Of a DNA stretch of 64,000 nt, positions 44,756 through 55,201 are shown one piece after another. Numbering within the stretch: the first letter of the stretch is position 1; the number at the start of each line of letters is the position of its first letter. The DNA lies in NCBI GenBank assembly GCA_022478985.1, contig JAKSZP010007887.1, forward strand, positions 1 to 64,000. The letters run 5' to 3'. A program made the translations under genes and the position numbers. The stretch is from Massospora cicadina (Eukaryota; Entomophthoromycota; Entomophthoromycetes; Entomophthorales; Entomophthoraceae). The notes below the pieces were generated by a model that worked only from the letters and a program-made list of their open reading frames with translations, was not told the DNA's origin and did no database searches.

Positions 44756-46749
44756 ACCCAATCAAGACTTGCGCCTCATGAAAAATCTGTCAGCAAAGTT
44801 CTTAATAGCCTCATTCTGTTTGAATTTGATATCAAGAAGCTTTTTTGAGCCAATAATTTCTACAGGCCTTCCAAGTTTTTTCTCCACAATATTGGCATTT
44901 ATATAGGACCAATCGTCACCCAAATAGGGCATAACAAGGTCACATCTGTGGGCACCAAGTGAGTTGATTAATGCAGATCCTTTTTCATGGTCTAATACTC
45001 CGGACTGCCTTTTCAAATAGCTTGAGAAAGGAGTGAACGTTCCCATCCCCTATCAAACTTTGGAAAGTTTAGAGGTTTGAAATAGTCTCTCCATGTTTGA
45101 GGAATATGCATTACACTTCTTCTAGCGCTTGAGCGTCTTGGTAAATTCTCAGACCATTGGTCCTCTTTCCCATCATGGAGTATCTAAAATCAGGATTGAT
45201 TCCAGAATTTTAGACATAGGATGATGTTTTTATTATATTCAAGGTGGGCCAACCTGGGGACAATACCGCACCAATTAAGGGAAATCAAATGAATGGGAAA
45301 GGAGGATAAAATCCAGAAAACCTCCATGTGCAGCGTATGATAGGCCAGGAACTCCATGGACCGCCTTTGCTGACGTAGGATGGATGTTGAAATATCAGTT
45401 TTAGCTTCGGTATTGATTCATAATGACTCTTTTTTTGCTCCAAACTGTTAGACTCCAATACTTGATTCAGCCCTTATTTGTTTTTCCAAGTCATTTTTTG
45501 GCCAAATGGACAAGGCTTTTTCAATTTATCCCTTGTTAAGGGTAGTTGAGCACTGGCAATATTCTTTTGAGGGATTAAACTACTTCTTTAAGATTAGTGC
45601 GTTCTTTTTTGACTAAAACTTGATTTGATGTTATGCAATTTGATATCTTAAGCCATACCTTCTGCTTAGGAATTTTTTGTTGATAATTACATTATGAGTT
45701 CTCACTTCACCTGAATAATTTCATCGTTCCAGTCATGAAAACTTTACATAACAGTCCAAGTTATTAAAAAAATCTTTAATCTGAGCATACTCTTCATTCC
45801 ATTTGGGACTGATGGTGATGTCACAAGATCTTCAATGTTCTTATTTAAAATACTAACGCAGTCTGAACATACCTTAAAAGTTAACGTGCTTTGAATTTAA
45901 GTCAATGTGCTCTCTCTGGGCTGAAATAGCCTGTGTGGTGAGTATTTCTGTTTGAGATGATAAGAGAACAGAATGAGTTTACAGATTTTGACAGTAGGCA
46001 TTCATGTTTTGTACCCATTTTTGTGAGAGCCCATAGTGAGCAAGGAATTCTATGGATATCTTTGGGACTCCTACGTTTAGTAGCTCCTCAAGAGTGTTTA
46101 ATCTTTGGTGAGCTTCATTGGCAATTCCTGTATTATCCACTATTGCATTTTGGACTTTAGTAAAACTGGAGTTTAATTTTTCCAGTAGATCATTCTAGGG
46201 AGATTGTTCTTCCCCTTGTACTTTAAAATTTTATAAGTTCCAGATTTTTTATCAATAATTTTCTGGATATGCTTGATTGAAAATTGGTTAAAGTAAACCA
46301 GGAATTCATTAGCTATTTGACTGTATATGAGACGTTTATCAAGAGCTTCCATAAATACATCATGATACTTCATATACATCTTCATATTGAGCGCATGATC
46401 CTTAAGATAATAGAACAGGATGAAAGTGAGATCATTTGTGATGTATCAATCCTAAATACATGCTATAGATTTTCCATCATGGCCTCAACGCTTTCAGATG
46501 TAAGATCAATTAGGCTTGAGGCATCTACATGACCTCCCCCACTGTTATGAAATCTAGGGAGTAATAGGTACCCTCATTGGAGCCTTGGCGGCTGGTGTTA
46601 GAGTAAAAAAAAGTTTTCTTATCACTAGTTTCCAACTTATTATTGATTTGTAATGGCTGAAACTTCTAGGAACGAACTGTGTGGGTTCATTTCAGAGAGT
46701 GTCACTAATTTTGAGAGAGCACCACTTTTTAAGTTCTGAGTCGCTTGCA
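44756..46749 (-). pseudogene. Gyp-4 gag N-terminal part and leader
   Basis: The open frame 45046-44762 reads KKLGRPVEIIGSKKLLDIKF then KQNEAIKNFADRFFMRR, the Retrotrans_gag pattern (L..iKf.QneSI.nFa.RF), directly before the Gyp-5 insertion. Between 45050 and 46749 the AT-rich sequence probably holds the gag N-terminus and leader; a 70-codon open frame at 46385-46173 (KYHDVFMEALDKRLIYSQIA) is on the right strand but unrecognised. No primer-binding site was recognised next to the 5' LTR. Confidence 0.6.
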
Positions 46750-47690
46750 TGATAAAAATCCCCCGCATGTAATTGGGAAGAATTTCGTCAAATGATCCTC
46801 ATTCTTAGCCAGTGTCCTTTTTTGTATTGTCTGCTTGGAAGCTCTCTAAGTTTTATTTAAAATAAAGCAACTCTTTTGTTAATTTGGGCAAAATTTCCCT
46901 TGGATTCAGGAACTTCTGCTAAGGTAGGCAAAGGTACAAGCTAGAGATTTCTGACTTAACAGATTGTCAAAACTAATCAAAGAACAGATTCTTATAAAAA
47001 CCTAGTAAAAGAGAAATAAATTATATACTTTTTTATTTAGAGATAATACATTATAGTATTAATTGGTCAGGCGCCAGTATTTATAACTCTAGGAATCTCT
47101 TGGCCATACTTTTGAGCATGCGTTTTTCATCAGATATTATTTTACACTTCAGTTCAGACCTTGAATTGATATAAGCATGACATTTTACTAGGACTATTGG
47201 TAACAAAATACTTAAAAATTTAGGAAAGTTTTAGGTACAAAATCGAAACTTATATGTGCATAATGTCCTAAAGTCAGCACAATTTGGGTTTTGTCACACG
47301 GCTGACAAAATACAACTTCTGGGAGAATTGGCAATAATTTAGAATTAATAATGTACCCCTAATTGGGACGTCAGCAGGACTCTTGATAGCACTAGGTACT
47401 CTCATTTGGGCTGTCCATGTGCAAGTGCTATCATGCCAATTATGAGGATTGACACACAAAATTCGCCCTAGGGCGGAAAACTGATTGCAATAATTTTAGG
47501 GAAATCTTATTGTTAGTATTGGTCCATAATTATTTTAGAGATGATTATGGAAATTTTATAGGAACTTTTTTATCAAAATACATTTTATGCATAATTAAGT
47601 AAGACTAATTTTCAAGTTCTTGTAAGGGTAATCGTCCTGAGTTGATGTTTTATTGAAGGGTTTTTTCAAGTCAATCATCAAAATCTGACA
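46750..47690 (-). repeat. Gyp-4 5' LTR
   Basis: Complete partner of the split 3' LTR (20696-21527 plus 27473-27612). Plus-strand ends TGATAAAAATC and AAATCTGACA. Length 941 bp against about 972 bp for the rejoined 3' copy. The alignment is continuous across the point where LINE-c splits the other copy. Confidence 0.85.
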
Positions 47691-48480
47691 GGGAGCTTAA
47701 TCTCCAGGATAGAGGCAACCTTAATGGGGGACAGGAACGTCCAGGTGCGCCATGTGGGAAACTTCCACCAACCCATTACAATTGGCACAGTCATGAGCAC
47801 TAACTCGGCTATTCTCATATGAGGAAAACTTTCCACACCACCAAGTAAAGCACTGAGTGACGCGAGCAATGAGACACCAAAATAGCATCCACCTCTTATT
47901 CCGCCGAGTCTTTAAGCACCACCAGTTCAGAGTCCATGGGAAACATGCCTTTAATCGGTGATAAGTAGGAAGCATGGAAGACAGTGTGCTTTTTTGTTGG
48001 ATGACAAGCCAACTGAAAAGTGCTGTTCTCATATCTTCCACAACTTTTGAGGTCCTGACCATTTGCTCACAAACTTATGCAAGGGCATCTTCATATGCTG
48101 GTGGCATGTATCAAGAATGACCATAGAACCTACTATGTTTTCATGAGTGGGAAGCCATTTTCTAATCCACAAACTGCTTGTAATTGATGATAAGTTTGGT
48201 CAGATACTCCCTAACCAGAGATTGAGTGATTTGGATCCACTGCACATGTTCTGTTGCTGCAGAGACCTCCAGTAGAAGGCACAGCCCCAGGGGAAAATGA
48301 AGGGTTTGCACCATGTGGCCTCAAAATACAAAAACCCCTGTGAATGCATGTTAGGCATTATTATAAGAAAACTGGGCCAATGGGAAATCCATCCAGTATC
48401 CTGCGCAGTAGTGGCATAACACCAGAGATACTGTTCAAGGATTTGGTTGACCTTCTCCATTTGCCCATCTGACTGGGGGT
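47691..48480 (-). pseudogene. Gyp-3 integrase C-terminal domain and chromodomain remnant
   Basis: On the minus strand one frame near 47900-47820 reads EVDAILVSHCSRHSVLYLVV then WKVF, close to the chromodomain start of Gyp-5 (EVENILASHKSQWSVQYLV). The open frame 48062-47721 is mostly a shifted frame of the same region. The LP....H.VFH motif can be seen near 47990-47960. Its last part was separated from the polypurine tract (20592) by Gyp-4. Confidence 0.65.
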
Positions 48481-49065
48481 GATATGTGGAATGGCGGATA
48501 AATTTTCAAGATAGCCATAAGGGACAGTCAGAAGCGCACCATAAAGTGCAGCCTCCAGTCGCTCACAATTTCTTGAAGCAATTCAAACATTTAGAAGACA
48601 TGTTGCACAAAAAATCGAGCAATTTTCTTTTAGATGATAGAGGGCGAACAGGGTATATACAAGGAAAACTTAGTAAACCAATCTATAATGACCAAAATCG
48701 CATTATACATATTGTAGCTAAGGAGCTCAACAATGGAATTGACAGATACCAAGGTCCATGGACACTCATCCTGCTGCAAGGAATGGAGAAGGCTGTTTCA
48801 TATGGGGTGATCAGATTTCACTTGCGTGCACATATGCAGCTAGCGATTCAACCAAAAAACCTTAGAGATCCCCCACCAGTTGTATATCCGCTTCACCAAC
48901 TGTGGCATTTTTATTGCTTGGATGACCCACCACTGGAGGATCATGATGAGCCTGGATCATTTCATCAGAGGTTGGATGGAACCCAAACTCAGCCCTTAAA
49001 TCAAATTGTCCCCTCTTCCAATGAATAATGTGTCCATCAATGGGACAGAAGTCTAATCTGGTCAA
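48481..49065 (-). pseudogene. Gyp-3 integrase zinc finger and core
   Basis: The open frame 49065-48862 contains EMIQAHHDPPVVGHPSNKN, the same H..H part as Gyp-5 (RAHHDPTTFGHPGNKK). The core between 48850 and 48480 is badly decayed, with fragments such as GPWTLV and QILEQYLWCYA (48445-48410) at the HPQTDG-R.N end. The long plus-strand open frame 48486-49028 is antisense to this and not regarded as real. Confidence 0.6.
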
Positions 49066-49279
49066 CTAGCTTAACCCTTCCACACAGGCCATCTGACCTG
49101 AAAAATCCTAAGCGACCAACGTAGCTTCTGGACCCCACTCTGCCATGGAAACTGAGGGAGGGTAATGGCTAGAAAATGGGCTGGCAGAATCACTGTGGTA
49201 AGCTCCTGTTCTTCCTCCCCAATGGACTTAATTATGGGTTGCAACTCAAAAAATAAGGAAGGATATTCAACGAGCCCTT

Positions 49280-50520
49280 AACAAATTCATAACTAAAATT
49301 TAAAATGCAAAGTCCCTATTATACCTGGGCCAGGAGATTTGCCTGATTTTGTGGTTTATGGAAATACATTAGGTCCTGATGATCCATCCACATGGTCACC
49401 ATGTGCCTTGCGCCTTAAAGAAGGTACTGTCAATGCTTAAGCAACCACGCCATGGCGGCCAAATCCTTATCATAAATGGCTCAGGGCTGCTTAAAAAAAG
49501 TTAATTTATGCAAGAAATAAGTGACTGTATGTTTTAAACCATACTGTTTCTGAAGCAACACTGCCCCCACAATGGCCAATGACACATCACATGTGACGAT
49601 GAAAGCTTATCAGGGTCAGCTTTCTTAAGAACAGGAGGTGCCGCAAACAACTTCTTGATGGCATCAAATGCCTTTGGAATTCAGTCATCCATTGGAATGG
49701 AATAAACCTCCCTGTCAAGGGGTGAAGTGGCATGGCCAGCTGCAAAAAAACCAAGAAGAATTTTTTAAAAACATGATGGTGCCCAGGAAGCTCTGCAACT
49801 GTTTCTGGGTGGTGGGGGTGGGCCACAAAAGGATGGCCTCAAGCTTACTGGGAGTAATCATGTTCTCATCCTTCAGGACCAAGTTACCTAGGGGGGTAAC
49901 ATCATCCTTAAAAATTTTCACTTAGAGGGTTCACATAAAGGTCAGCATTGTGCAACGCAGCAAACACTGCCTCCAGGTTCTTCTCATGCTGCTTGGGAGT
50001 GGGGAAATACACAAGGATGTCATCAATATGTGCCACCACATGAGAACTTATTATCTCCCATAAATTTGTTGATCATCTTCTAGAGTGTGACTAGGGCGTT
50101 TTTAAGCAGAAAGGCATTATGCGGAATTGAAATATCAGACTTCTGATATGAATTTCATAAGGCAATCCTGCCCTTCCACGACCCAAATCTGGTTGAATGC
50201 ATTCATGAGATCAAGCTTTAAAAACACCCAGGATTTTTCAATCCTGTGGCTAATTTTCTACTTGAGGGGAAGAGGGTAGGAATCGTTAACGTTTATACTA
50301 TTAAGATGCCCATAGTTTACACAGGGCCACAAGGTGTCATTGGCCTTCTGAGAAAACACTATGGGAGAGGCAATTGGTGAGGTGTCCTTAAAACACCCAG
50401 ACTTTTGCGAGCATGTCATTTAACTGCATCTCCAGGGCCTTTTTCTTCCTGCTCTGTATAAGGGTACCGGGGCAGTTGAGTTGATTACATTCACTGTCAA
50501 GAGGAAGGCAAGATCATATT
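49280..50520 (-). pseudogene. Gyp-3 reverse transcriptase and RNase H
   Basis: Connection/thumb open at 49921-49715 (PSKLEAILLWPTPTTQKQLQ, SFLGTIMFLKNSSWF) and 49826-49587 (MAHPHHPETVAELPGHHHVF). Above it, 50270-49970 gives legible palm fragments, including VVAHIDDILVYFPTP (near 50035-49990) with an apparent intact IDDI. Same type as Gyp-5 RT. RNase H text lies near 49600-49400 and is broken. Confidence 0.65.
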
Positions 50521-50816
50521 TGGAGTGGGTGGGAAGATAAATTCTTTTTCCATGTCAATATCCTGGAACCGGGCTATGCTAGGGGAAGTACACCAGCAAC
50601 GCTGTGAGGGATGGAGGTGAAGCAATTGACCCCACCGCACCTGCAGAAGAGAAAGTATTTATTAGCAGAATCTCGCCCCTTTAATGAGAATTCATGAATG
50701 ACAAAAGGATGGTCTCCAGGTTGATATGAACTTGTTAACGTCACAACCAATTAACTCACAAGATAATAAGAAATATGAAGTCTGGCACTGCATTAAACTG
50801 ATTTCAGAAGCCAAAC

Positions 50817-51177
50817 TTAAGTACCAAATGTGGTACCAGGCGCCGCACCAAGTAGCAAGTCATCAAAAGTTGATGATGCATTAAAAAATGAGGAACTTAA
50901 GTCTATATAAAGTTCTAACCCTTGAGCAACATGCAAACTCATAAAGTTCCCAGATAACCCTGTGTCAACAAGAGCTTCAACGGAGGCCACATGAGCGCTC
51001 AACTGGACCTTGACTGTAACAAAACGTAAGCTTGATCTTGTCTCTTCGCCAAAATTCAAGAAAAACTTGGGAAAGAAACGATTTCCACTTAACCATCCCT
51101 GGACCATCCGTGGAAGCTGAGGGGGAGTCTGCCACTGTCTGAACAAACTTGTATTTATTCACTCCTTCCAGAGACAA
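50817..51177 (-). pseudogene. Gyp-3 protease
   Basis: The open frame 51146-50817 contains VASVEALVDTGLSGNFMSLH with the DTG site at 50955-50966 (fourth residue Leu instead of Ala) and VKVQLSAHVASVEAL upstream, like Gyp-5 (SVSSHHVSFEALVDTGAAG). A retropepsin for Gag-Pol maturation. The ILG.eWW end motif is found only in pieces between 50817 and 50690. Confidence 0.78.
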
Positions 51178-51579
51178 CTAGGGAACAAATGTATTCACTC
51201 ACACCTGCTCCCCTGAAATGGCAGCATTGACTGAGAGAATATTAGCATCAGAACCCCAGAAGCGGGATGAGGGTCTAGATCTGCAACCTCAGGAACAAAC
51301 AACTCTCCAAAATTTAAAAACCCATCTCTTCCTGCCTCCTTGGGAAAAGAGGAAAACCCAGGTCTTCTTACACGCAACTCAGGATAAGACCTACTGGTGT
51401 TTATGCCAGTAAAAATGCTAAAGCCCAGGAATAAAAGCTGCAATCCACTTAATGAGTACACCTCTTGGCATACATCCCCCTGGCCAACGGCTGAACCTCC
51501 CGTTCATATAACCAGACCAACTCAGCACCCTGCTCAGAGGACAGGATGGAAAAGTATGAAAATTTGGTTCGCTCCATTA
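51178..51579 (-). pseudogene. Gyp-3 gag remnant and leader, shortened
   Basis: Only 400 bases separate the protease from the 5' LTR, against more than 750 bases of gag left in Gyp-5. An 88-codon open frame (51461-51195) has no recognisable motif. A gag deletion is inferred. Next to the LTR the minus strand reads TAATGGAGCGAACCAAATTT, a possible primer-binding site (TGGAGCGAACC, three bases inside the LTR end). Confidence 0.5.
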
Positions 51580-52574
51580 TGTCATGGAGCTTGCTGATAA
51601 TAATAAGACCGTCATGGAACTCCAGGTGAGTGAATACCCAGAACCCCCAGCCATAATACCTCAGGTACAGCCATTCATATTGATGGGTCAAAAAACAAAA
51701 AAACAGCCATGAGGACTACCCAAGGATATTTAAAATGGGAAAGCTTTACAACTAGCGTTTAACAGAACTCTCTAACTCAAAATTAATTTTGGATATTTTT
51801 ATAATCTTTACTGAAAACAAAATAACAAAAAGGGAAAAATGGAGCAACAGCAGTATCTATCAGGGACCACTTCCTAAATGATCGCAAAATGGGGAACAGA
51901 AACTAGGTGCACTATCAAAGAGAATATTTCACATTACAGTTATGTCAAATCATCATTCCAAAATTCTTTCTAGTAATGGCTTGGATCTGATCTGACTGAG
52001 AAGATTAGCATCTAATTTGTTATCAAGAATATTTTTTAAACTGTGACTGCACTTGACGCAATGACAACACCTCTGGCGGATGGCAGGTTGCGCCCACAGC
52101 CAGGCTACACATGGCTGGATCCATTGGGTTATAAATGGATTAACCACGCCCATACCTGTCAGGGATGATCTTGTTTGAAAGACTGCTGGGTAAACCTGGT
52201 GGATGAGATTCTTTGCACCTGAAACTAACTCAAACCCTTTATTTTAGGTGGAATGTGACTTGACCTTCTGGCTGAACTCAAACCTGTTGATACCCCCTCT
52301 TAAGGACACACGCTAATTGCCTTCCACTGGAAAAAACTCTTACCCTCCTCCACCTCTTGCATAACTTCTAAATTGTACTCACTAAATCTTTAGTGGTAAG
52401 CATGGGCGTAAGAGGCGTGATTCACTGGGTATATGCCATTACTCTACTCTCATCCACCACATGAGCTAAATCGCCTAGGGAAACAAGAGGGATGGCTTAC
52501 AGATTTCTTCCCTTTTTTGTTTAAAACAGAATTTTTCTGATCCAGCCGCAGGGGTTGTTACCCCAAGGCTTACA
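51580..52574 (-). repeat. Gyp-3 5' LTR
   Basis: Pairs with 19602-20591; 995 bp, TGTCATGGAGC to GGCTTACA on the plus strand. The minus-strand frame 52153-51953 reads GMGVVNPFITQWIQPCVAWL then CCHCVKCSHSLKNIL, the best-preserved copy of the C-terminal part of the LTR-encoded domain outside Gyp-5. Confidence 0.87.
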
Positions 52575-52651
52575 AGAAGACAGAGTGAGTGAACCATTGC
52601 CTTGGGCAGTTCTTGCAGTGTTACATTCAGTGGACCACTCTTATTGGGCTT
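52575..52651 (+). pseudogene. Gyp-1 integrase, continuation after Gyp-3
   Basis: One frame reads TE.VNHCLGQFLQCYIQW then LIGLLNF, which is the GQTERVNQ.LEQFLRCYI.W part of a gypsy integrase core and follows AYHPQSNN at 19600. This is the main proof that Gyp-3 sits inside the Gyp-1 integrase. Confidence 0.75.
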
Positions 52652-53768
52652 CTCAACTTTCTTTTGTGATGGACGGGGTCCCTGATCACTACCACAAAGC
52701 ACTTGTCAAGAGGGCCCAGATAAGGGCCCACAAGCAGGATAACCCTGCCATGGAATTATTCCTAATCCGAATGTGTGGAAAGCACTTGACTATGAAAGTT
52801 TGGACAACAGTAAGAACTATACTTTCGCCATGCAAGAGGGTCTGCCCTCCAGAAAGTGCATACAGGACTCGATGACCTTGTCAAAGTCTGAGCTGTAATC
52901 CATGTGCAGTTTCCTTTGGTTTACTTAATAAAGATTATTTTCTAATTTAAATAATTTTAGAATTTAGTATGTTTTACTTGAATTTATAGAAGACAAAACT
53001 GCTTATGCAACTTCACCAGTTAAAATTTATACTAGGCTTAAGTGGAAGAGAGAGTCTTGTTCTTTATGGAGTCCATAGGCAACTTTTTGATAGCAGGCAT
53101 AACCCAAGGATCTAGACCTTTGATTTCCTCGTTGAGACCCATTCCTGCTCTAGGATTGGGTACATTTGCTGTTGTAGAAACCTTTCCATATTTATTATTC
53201 ACTTCAAATTAATCTCAAAGCCTGAGCCTTATTTGACATTCTTATCTCTATATTTTAAATTAATTAAAAAAAGTATTGGCAGACTCTGATTTGCCCAATT
53301 GCCATTTTGAGAGGCTTGTCCAGCCTCAACTGAAGTGGAAGCATCTGGTTGGTCAGAGCGCCATTTATGAGGGTTTTCATTCTCTTCGTTTATTTAGTAA
53401 TATTGTGGTTGGCGGCATCTGGTTGGCCAGAGCACCATTTTTGAGGATTTTCATCCTGATTGACAAATTTGGAGACATCAGACACGACCACATATTGTTG
53501 GCCAGAGCTTCATTCATGAAGATCTACACCCTCATTGCTGTATTTGTTAACATTGGATTTGGCAGCATCTGGTTGGCCAGAGCGCCATTTTTGAGGATTT
53601 CCGTCCCTGTCATCCAAACGATATTTATTTAAATTCGATTTTAGAGCATCTGATTCATCAGATTGTTATTTTGAAATTTGTTGCAACTAAGCCCATCACC
53701 CTTGCCCTGATCATCACAATAGGGAATATCAGGGCAATGTGGTGGTCAGGCAAAGCCTTGATCGTTAC
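52652..53768. other. Unidentified 1.1-kb insert with 75-bp tandem repeats
   Basis: The Gyp-1 integrase breaks off at about 52651 and resumes at about 53769 (PLAQFSYNNAQY), leaving 1.1 kb that is not integrase. The first 225 bases extend an open frame (to 52875) ending in VPDHYHKALVKRAQIRAHKQ and MELFLIRMCGKHLTMK, with no family recognised. It is followed by an AATAAAG signal (52930) and AT-rich DNA, then the tandem array. Boundaries are inferred from the host protein only; no TSD or terminal repeat was found. Confidence 0.5.
53341..53600 (+). repeat. Tandem array of about 75-bp units, in frame with an open reading frame
   Basis: The block CATCTGGTTGGCCAGAGC.CC recurs with starts about 53341, 53415, 53490 and 53565; the conserved TTGG(C/T)CAG is at 53349, 53423, 53498 and 53573, giving periods 74, 75 and 75. 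Weaker copies flank it (near 53283 and 53646). Because 75 = 3 x 25, the open frame 53276-53632 repeats every 25 residues: WLARAPFLRIFILI, LLARASFMKIYTLI, WLARAPFLRISVPV. It could be a coding repeat or a minisatellite that happens to stay open. Confidence 0.75.
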
Positions 53769-54534
53769 ACCTCTGGCCCAATTTAGCTATAACAACGCCC
53801 AATATGCTTTTACTGGGTGTTATCTTTCTTTGCCAGTTATGGCTATAACCCCACTTTTAGCATAAACATTGTTGTGTGTCCAAGTTGTAAACAATGGTGG
53901 ACCTTACCAAGTATATCAAAAAGATACATAATGTGTTCAACATCAATTTGGTGATTCTATGCATACTTATAAGGGGAACGCCAATGGTAAGAGATGGGCG
54001 GGTCCAGCATACAAATAGGGATATCTCATGATGCTTGATGACTGATATAGTTAATCAGGCAGAAGTGCAAAAAGCTGAGGCTGAAAGAGGCTAGGACCTT
54101 ACTACATTATTTGGAAGGTGGGGTCACACCTCGTATCAGTTGGATCTTCCCCCAATGCTTTGAATCTTTGTCATGTTTCATGAAAGCAAGCTGACCTGTT
54201 TGAGGGTCCCCCACTTGAGACCATAGAGGCATATCTTGTGTATGGGGCACCAGAGTAAAAAATAGAGGAGATTGTGGCCTCTTGCCATATAAAAAGAAGA
54301 CAGACTACTGATTGTCTTGGAAGGGATTTGACACTGAGGAGAACATTTGGTACCAGAGTGTGATTGCATCCATGCATAAGACCTGATTACTACATTCCAC
54401 GAACATTTCCCAGAGGTGGCAGGACCCAAGGTTAAACCAGGTATCGCCATGAAGCTGGACCCTGCCCATAAGAACTTTTACCTGACAAAAGTCCCTGGGG
54501 GAAGGGTGGAGCCCTCAAAAAGAACATAGAGTAT
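53769..54534 (+). pseudogene. Gyp-1 integrase end, GPY/F-type module and chromodomain-like tail
   Basis: PLAQFSYNNAQYAFTGCYLS (53774-53833) is the lae.ayN...h.stg segment of gypsy integrases. TSYQLDLPPML then FVMFHESKLTCL (54130-54195) is the afqLdLP....VFHvS.L motif. A degenerate chromodomain reading (KIEEIVASCHIKRRQ, near 54255-54300) and its end (TTFHEHFPEVAGPKVKPG, 54387-54440) follow; the latter matches EAFHKFHPNAPCPP of Gyp-5. A purine run, GGGGGAAGGGTGGAG (54497-54511), lies shortly before the 3' LTR. Confidence 0.65.
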
Positions 54535-55201
54535 TTTCATGTTAAATGACATCATTGAGGAGACAGATTATAGAGATAAAGCTGAGCGCGATGAGGCCAA
54601 GAGGTCAAAGTTGGTAGGCCTTTCTGACATGAAGCACACCCTGGACAAATGCTGGTTAAAGGCAAGATATGACTAAGTTGGTTCTGGGGGTGCACATGAA
54701 GGTTGGATGAGCTTTACATCTATGGCATTTAAACAAACCAGCATAATCAAAATTATTATGTAACTTTACGTTTAGTTGGATAATGGGGTTTTGAGACCCA
54801 AACAATTCATAATATGCTAATTGGGAAATTTTTTAACTCCAATCAATCACTTAAGTGTGGGATTACTTAGTCTTTAGTACAATGAAAGATGGGTAGTTGC
54901 ATTTATTAATTCAATTGGGTGTAGTACCTCGTTTGATAGGTGATGATTCCCCATAATTGGTTATAAGTGGTTTTAGAAACCAACCTTCTTTGTTGTATGA
55001 CTTCCTTACAATAAAGGATCTTGTTATATATATACTTATATATACTATGCTACCTTTTGTTGACCTTGGGGTATGCCTCTTTATGTCAATATTCTGGGCA
55101 TTTTCCCTAAATGCTGTAATCAGAAGCTCAGCCTTGGGTGCGTGCGCTTTGGTTTTTGTAATGGGGATTTTTAAGGAGAGTTTTTAACACCCATCATGAC
55201 A
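54535..55201 (+). repeat. Gyp-1 3' LTR
   Basis: Aligns with 3614-4286 and with the first part of solo LTR-2. Starts TTTCATGTTAAATGACATC (TGTCATGG degraded) and ends CCCATCATGACA. It follows the chromodomain tail of Gyp-1 directly, which identifies it as the 3' copy. Confidence 0.7.

Larger units (their letters stand above)
20696..47690 (-). mobile_element. Gyp-4: Ty3/gypsy element inside Gyp-3, carrying LINE-c and Gyp-5
   Basis: 5' LTR 46750-47690; 3' LTR split into 20696-21527 and 27473-27612. The internal region is 27613-32165 plus 44751-46749, about 6.5 kb. Order on the minus strand: leader, gag (continuing across Gyp-5), protease, RT, RNase H, integrase. The minus-strand LTR starts TGTCAGATT. 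No exact 5-bp TSD was found; instead AGCTAAGATCTGAGG (20671-20685) and AGCTTAATCTCCAGG (47695-47709) flank it. The first overlaps the possible LTR end, and the LTR may begin at 20681 and 46737 (both TGAG) rather than at 20696 and 46750. Confidence 0.75.
19602..52574 (-). mobile_element. Gyp-3: Ty3/gypsy element in the Gyp-1 integrase, itself split by Gyp-4
   Basis: LTRs at 19602-20591 (3' copy) and 51580-52574 (5' copy), both TGTCATGG ... CTTACA on the plus strand. The internal region survives as 20592-20695 and 47691-51579, about 4 kb. The host integrase frame resumes across it: AYHPQSNN before, then TE.VNHCLGQFLQCYIQW after. The flanking 5-mers AATAG and AGAAG agree at only three positions. 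Order on the minus strand: short gag remnant, protease, RT, RNase H, integrase, chromodomain-like tail. It is related to Gyp-5 in LTR ends, tail and LTR-encoded domain. The gag region is much shorter than expected, so it probably suffered an internal deletion. Confidence 0.8.
3614..55201 (+). mobile_element. Gyp-1: very old Ty3/gypsy chromovirus-like element, the outer host of most of the window
   Basis: Order on the plus strand: 5' LTR (3614-4286), gag (about 6480-7200), protease (about 7210-7341 and 9273-9400), reverse transcriptase (about 9640-10600), RNase H (about 10500-10755 and 11646-11850), integrase (18884-19601, 52575-52651, 53769-53870), chromodomain-like tail (about 54170-54480), 3' LTR (54535-55201). 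Each split is explained by an insertion and the protein resumes in the expected order: protease across HL3, RNase H across solo LTR-2, the RNase H to integrase linker across Gyp-2, and the integrase across Gyp-3. Without insertions the element is roughly 7-8 kb. The outer flanks do not match (HL1 on the left, Gyp-6 on the right) and no convincing TSD was found, so the 5' LTR assignment is the weakest part. Confidence 0.65.

Noticed and set aside
48486..49028. A 180-codon open frame on the plus strand
   Set aside because: It lies antisense to the Gyp-3 integrase (AHHDPPVVGHPSNKN on the minus strand) and shows no motif. Antisense shadow of a former coding region.
54171..54450. Minus-strand open frames 54171-54450
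   Set aside because: They are antisense to the Gyp-1 chromodomain-like tail, which reads on the plus strand and matches Gyp-5 in order and motif.
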